A stretch of DNA of 8,961 bases from an uncultured Eubacteriales bacterium (GTDB lineage: Bacteria > Bacillota > Clostridia > Lachnospirales > Anaerotignaceae). Below are positions 7,658-8,961 of this stretch, piece after piece (the stretch's first letter is position 1; each line of letters starts with the position of its first letter). Under the pieces are notes generated by a model. It searched no databases and had not been told where the DNA came from. It worked only from the letters and a program-made list of their open reading frames with translations. The stretch lies in contig CABPCX010000058.1 in NCBI GenBank assembly GCA_902406135.1, positions 1-8,961 of the forward strand, read 5' to 3'. The position numbers and the translations under genes are program-made.

Positions 7658-7713
7658 TATATTTGATGTCATAATTTAAATCTTTTTTACAGAAAAATAA
7701 AAATTCGGTAAAT

Positions 7714-7725
7714 ATAAAATTTTAT
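7714..7725. repeat. AT-only palindrome just upstream of the ferredoxin -35
   Basis: ATAAAATTTTAT is a perfect 12-bp palindrome ending one base before the -35 hexamer. It could be an operator or act as an A/T-rich UP element that strengthens the promoter. With only A and T in this context, chance is a real possibility. Confidence 0.3.
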
Positions 7726-7726
7726 G

Positions 7727-7755
7727 TTGCTATTTTATATGTTTTGATATAGAAT
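7727..7755 (+). promoter_or_regulatory. Sigma-A-type promoter for the ferredoxin gene
   Basis: TTGCTA (7727-7732) and TAGAAT (7750-7755) are separated by exactly 17 bp. The start of transcription would fall near 7762, giving a leader of about 29 nt. A/T-rich DNA lies directly upstream, as in many strong promoters. Confidence 0.65.
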
Positions 7756-7772
7756 ATAAACTGAACATTTTC

Positions 7773-7781
7773 AGAGGAGGT
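7773..7781 (+). promoter_or_regulatory. Very strong ribosome binding site of the ferredoxin gene
   Basis: AGAGGAGGTG ends ten bases before the ATG at 7791 and matches nearly the whole anti-Shine-Dalgarno sequence of 16S rRNA. It is the best match in the window and points to high expression. Confidence 0.85.
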
Positions 7782-7790
7782 GTTTTTCCA

Positions 7791-7961
7791 ATGGCATACC
7801 ATATTGGTGATGAATGCATCGGTTGCGGAGCTTGCGCAGCTGACTGCCCTACATCTTGCATCGTTGATGCTGGCGGTGTCTTCAAAATCAATGAAGCAGA
7901 CTGCATCGAGTGCGGCGCTTGCGCAGGAAACTGTCCTGTAGGAGCTCCTAAACTTGCTTAA
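7791..7961 (+). CDS. Clostridial-type 2[4Fe-4S] ferredoxin
   Basis: This 56-residue cytosolic electron carrier has the classic length and layout of clostridial ferredoxins, which shuttle low-potential electrons between pyruvate:ferredoxin oxidoreductase, hydrogenase, Rnf and similar enzymes. Two Fer4 halves each carry CX2CX2CX3CP: Cys9, 12, 15 and 19 in the first, Cys38, 41, 44 and 48 in the second. As usual, the last cysteine of each motif serves the other cluster. The two halves (CIGCGACAADCP and CIECGACAGNCP) are almost the same, as expected from the ancestral duplication. Aromatic residues Tyr3 and Phe31 sit near the expected cluster-packing positions. A ninth cysteine, Cys23, is extra. 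The gene has its own promoter, a near-perfect ribosome binding site and a strong terminator, so it is monocistronic. Its codons (GCT, TGC, ATC) differ from the ATA-rich upstream genes and fit high expression. It is too short for ordinary ORF length cut-offs. Confidence 0.96.
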   Translation: MAYHIGDECIGCGACAADCPTSCIVDAGGVFKINEADCIECGACAGNCPVGAPKLA

Positions 7962-7990
7962 TTATAAGAAGATATGTAGGTCTACATAAG

Positions 7991-8024
7991 AAAGACTGCT
8001 GAGTTTACTCAGCAGTCTTTTTTT
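7991..8024 (+). terminator. Rho-independent terminator after the ferredoxin
   Basis: A 13-bp perfect stem is formed by AAAGACTGCTGAG (7991-8003) and CTCAGCAGTCTTT (8008-8020), with loop TTTA and T tract running to 8024. It begins 30 nt after the ferredoxin stop and isolates that gene from the sugar transporter gene. Confidence 0.95.
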
Positions 8025-8040
8025 CATTCCAAAGACTTGA

Positions 8041-8054
8041 CAATTTTAAAATTG
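8041..8054. repeat. 14-bp perfect palindrome CAATTTTAAAATTG
   Basis: The 14 bases read the same on both strands. The palindrome overlaps the end of a consensus -35 hexamer TTGACA (8037-8042) that lacks a matching -10. It may be a regulator site, though it lies more than 200 nt upstream of the best receptor promoter. Confidence 0.4.
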
Positions 8055-8187
8055 GTAACTTTTCTGCTAAAAAATGGACTTATTTAAGAACAATAAAGTC
8101 TTAAATTGTGGATTTTTTGTCTAAATATGATAGTAAAAACGCTGATAAAGTCGCAAAATGAAAAAAAATGCGAATGAAATAGTACGG

Positions 8188-8217
8188 TTGCATAAAAAAT
8201 ATTTTAAAATATATAAA
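8188..8217 (+). promoter_or_regulatory. Candidate upstream promoter of the sugar receptor gene
   Basis: TTGCAT (8188-8193) and TATAAA (8212-8217) have an 18-bp spacer. Transcripts would start near 8224, directly before the hairpin at 8226-8254. The A/T-rich setting raises the chance of a false hit. Confidence 0.4.
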
Positions 8218-8225
8218 AAATGCAC

Positions 8226-8256
8226 AAAACAGCTTGGGTAAAACTTACTGTTTTTT
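8226..8256 (+). terminator. Weak hairpin with T tract, possible attenuator
   Basis: AAAACAG (8226-8232) pairs with CTGTTTT (8248-8254), and the T run extends to 8256. The stem is only 7 bp with a 15-nt loop, so it is much weaker than the two clear terminators in this window. Its place right after the upstream candidate promoter suggests an attenuator, but chance is possible. Confidence 0.25.
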
Positions 8257-8276
8257 GAGAAAAAGTAAAAAATAAC

Positions 8277-8305
8277 TTGTCTTTTTGGTTCTGCTAAGAT
8301 ATACT
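8277..8305 (+). promoter_or_regulatory. Sigma-A-type promoter of the sugar receptor gene
   Basis: TTGTCT (8277-8282) and TATACT (8300-8305) are separated by 17 bp. The start of transcription would be near 8312, inside the dyad at 8310-8322, and the leader would be about 65 nt. This is the best promoter in the intergenic region. Confidence 0.65.
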
Positions 8306-8309
8306 TAAG

Positions 8310-8341
8310 CTGTAATTTACAGACAGGGATAATTTACCTGT
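8310..8341. promoter_or_regulatory. Tandem dyad in the sugar receptor leader, candidate operator
   Basis: CTGTAATTTACAG (8310-8322) is a perfect inverted repeat around one central base. It is followed by ACAGG (8323-8327) and CCTGT (8337-8341), a second inverted repeat. Both contain the same octamer TAATTTAC (8313-8320 and 8330-8337), placed 17 bp apart. A position at and after the probable transcription start suits a repressor operator; an RNA hairpin is an alternative. The regulator is unknown. Confidence 0.45.
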
Positions 8342-8376
8342 TGAGATGAATTTTATTTAAAGGGAGGAATTTCATT

Positions 8377-8961
8377 ATGAAGAGAAAAAGAATTTTAGGA
8401 CTGGCGCTTGCCGCTGTTATGGCTCTTGGCCTTGCTGCTTGCTCGTCCTCATCAAGCAGTGGAGAATCATCAGGCGGTGACGCCACGGGAGACCTTCCCA
8501 CAGTCGGAGTACTTATCTATAAATATGACGATACTTATATTTCAACTGTTCGTAATGCCATTGAAACAGCTCTTGACGGAAAAGCAGAAATCATTATGCA
8601 GGACGGCAAGAACGACCAGGCTACACAGAACGACCAGCTCGATGTTATGATCGAAAAAGGTGTTGACGTTCTTTGTGTAAACATGGTAGACGCAAAGGCT
8701 GCTCAGGGTGTTGTAGACAAAGCTAAAAATGCTGGAATCCCTACAATCTTCTTCAACAGAGAGCCTGATACAGAAGTAATCAAATCTTATGATAAAGCAA
8801 TATTCATCGGAACAAACGCTGCTGACGCAGGTAAAATGCAGGGCGACATCATCAAAGACCTCTTTGATGCACATCCTGAATATGACCTCAACGGCGACGG
8901 AGCTATCCAGTATGTAATGTTCCAGGGCGAACCTGACAACCCCGAAGCAATCGCTCGTACA
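8377..8961 (+). CDS. mglB: MglB-like galactose/glucose ABC transporter substrate-binding lipoprotein (partial)
   Basis: This is the 5' part (195 residues) of a periplasmic-binding-protein type 1 sugar receptor. In Gram-positive cells it is anchored to the outer face of the membrane and passes galactose or glucose to an Mgl-type ABC transporter. The signal peptide has KRKR, a hydrophobic stretch and lipobox LAAC with Cys22 as the lipidated residue, followed by a Ser/Gly-rich tether (23-36). The mature part begins VGVLIYKYDDTY, close to the E. coli galactose-binding protein. QNDQLDVMIEKGVDVL, VNMVDA (Asn102) and FFNREPDTEVIKSYDKA also match. DLNGDGAIQ (170-178) keeps the EF-hand-like calcium loop that marks this receptor group. 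At the sugar site Asn188 and Glu190 stand where E. coli has His152 and Asp154, while Arg194 is kept. GGGAGG upstream of the ATG gives a good ribosome binding site. The gene is cut by the window end; permease and ATPase genes would be expected beyond it. Confidence 0.92.
   Translation, partial: MKRKRILGLALAAVMALGLAACSSSSSSGESSGGDATGDLPTVGVLIYKYDDTYISTVRNAIETALDGKAEIIMQDGKNDQATQNDQLDVMIEKGVDVLCVNMVDAKAAQGVVDKAKNAGIPTIFFNREPDTEVIKSYDKAIFIGTNAADAGKMQGDIIKDLFDAHPEYDLNGDGAIQYVMFQGEPDNPEAIART

Larger units (their letters stand above)
8025..8376 (+). other. Long AT-rich intergenic regulatory region before the sugar receptor gene
   Basis: About 350 bases between the ferredoxin terminator and the receptor start codon hold no supportable gene. 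They contain a perfect palindrome at 8041-8054, a separated inverted repeat AAGACTT (8032-8038) / AAGTCTT (8096-8102), two candidate promoters (8188-8217 and 8277-8305), a hairpin between them (8226-8254) and a tandem dyad just after the second promoter (8310-8341). The length and the amount of dyad symmetry fit a regulated sugar-uptake gene. Between about 8103 and 8187 I see nothing beyond A/T-rich sequence. Confidence 0.6.

Noticed and set aside
6944..7660. Intein in dnaB
   Set aside because: All helicase motifs are continuous and the length of 446 residues is normal.
457..7672. Numerous minus-strand open frames of 60-180 codons opposite the genes
   Set aside because: They lie antisense to well-identified genes, lack ribosome binding sites and recognisable protein features, and are explained as frame shadows.
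7658..7710. Terminator after dnaB
   Set aside because: There is a T run at 7682-7688 but no convincing GC-containing stem before it; read-through into the ferredoxin gene cannot be excluded.
8037..8065. Promoter based on TTGACA at 8037-8042
   Set aside because: The -35 is perfect, but no acceptable -10 occurs at 15-19 bp spacing.
8130..8150. Catabolite response element near AAAAACGCTGATAAA
   Set aside because: It matches the CcpA consensus only partly, with key positions wrong, and lies more than 120 nt upstream of the best promoter.
8408..8650. Plus-strand 80-codon open frame inside the sugar receptor gene
   Set aside because: It runs out of frame within the receptor, which has a signal peptide, lipobox and long family match; no independent ribosome binding site is seen.

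Overview
The window reads as a low-to-mid-GC Firmicutes chromosome, most likely class Clostridia. The support is the gdpP-rplI-dnaB gene order typical of Firmicutes, a 56-residue clostridial-type 2[4Fe-4S] ferredoxin, strong AGGAGG-type ribosome binding sites, heavy use of ATA and AGA codons, and a Gram-positive lipoprotein sugar receptor. A Lachnospirales-like anaerobe is plausible, but this is an inference from gene content. All genes that can be supported lie on the + strand. There are no tRNA or rRNA genes, no CRISPR array and no insertion sequence.

Region 1 (1-2901) is probably one transcription unit. It holds an uncharacterised conserved clostridial protein (43-564), a flavodoxin-fold NAD(P)H/FMN oxidoreductase with a four-cysteine motif (619-1230), and a YtcJ-type metal-dependent amidohydrolase (1367-2860). 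It ends at a 13-bp perfect hairpin terminator (2873-2901). The oxidoreductase frame is broken near its 3' end. The family's normal C-terminal tail is encoded in another frame up to 1307, consistent with loss of one T from a T tract at 1204-1208.

Region 2 (2902-7790) starts with a sigma-A-type promoter (3005-3033). It continues with pheA (monofunctional prephenate dehydratase with ACT domain), gdpP (membrane c-di-AMP phosphodiesterase), rplI (ribosomal protein L9) and dnaB (replicative helicase). The four genes are tightly packed: gdpP can start inside the pheA stop codon or 17 nt after it, rplI starts 1 nt after gdpP, and dnaB starts 15 nt after rplI. gdpP-rplI-dnaB is a familiar cluster. Having pheA at its head is less usual and ties phenylalanine synthesis to a c-di-AMP and replication operon.

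Region 3 (7658-8024) is a short ferredoxin gene with its own promoter, a very strong ribosome binding site and a strong terminator. Region 4 (8025-8961) is a long AT-rich intergenic stretch with two candidate promoters, palindromes and a tandem dyad in the leader. It feeds the 5' two-thirds or so of an MglB-like galactose/glucose-binding lipoprotein that runs off the end of the window. The ferredoxin and the sugar receptor favour ATC, GCT and GTT codons where the upstream genes favour ATA, as expected for highly expressed genes.

I found no new multi-gene system here. The items most worth a second look are the oxidoreductase frameshift, pheA at the head of the gdpP operon, the structured leader of the sugar transporter, and changes at sugar-contacting positions of the receptor.
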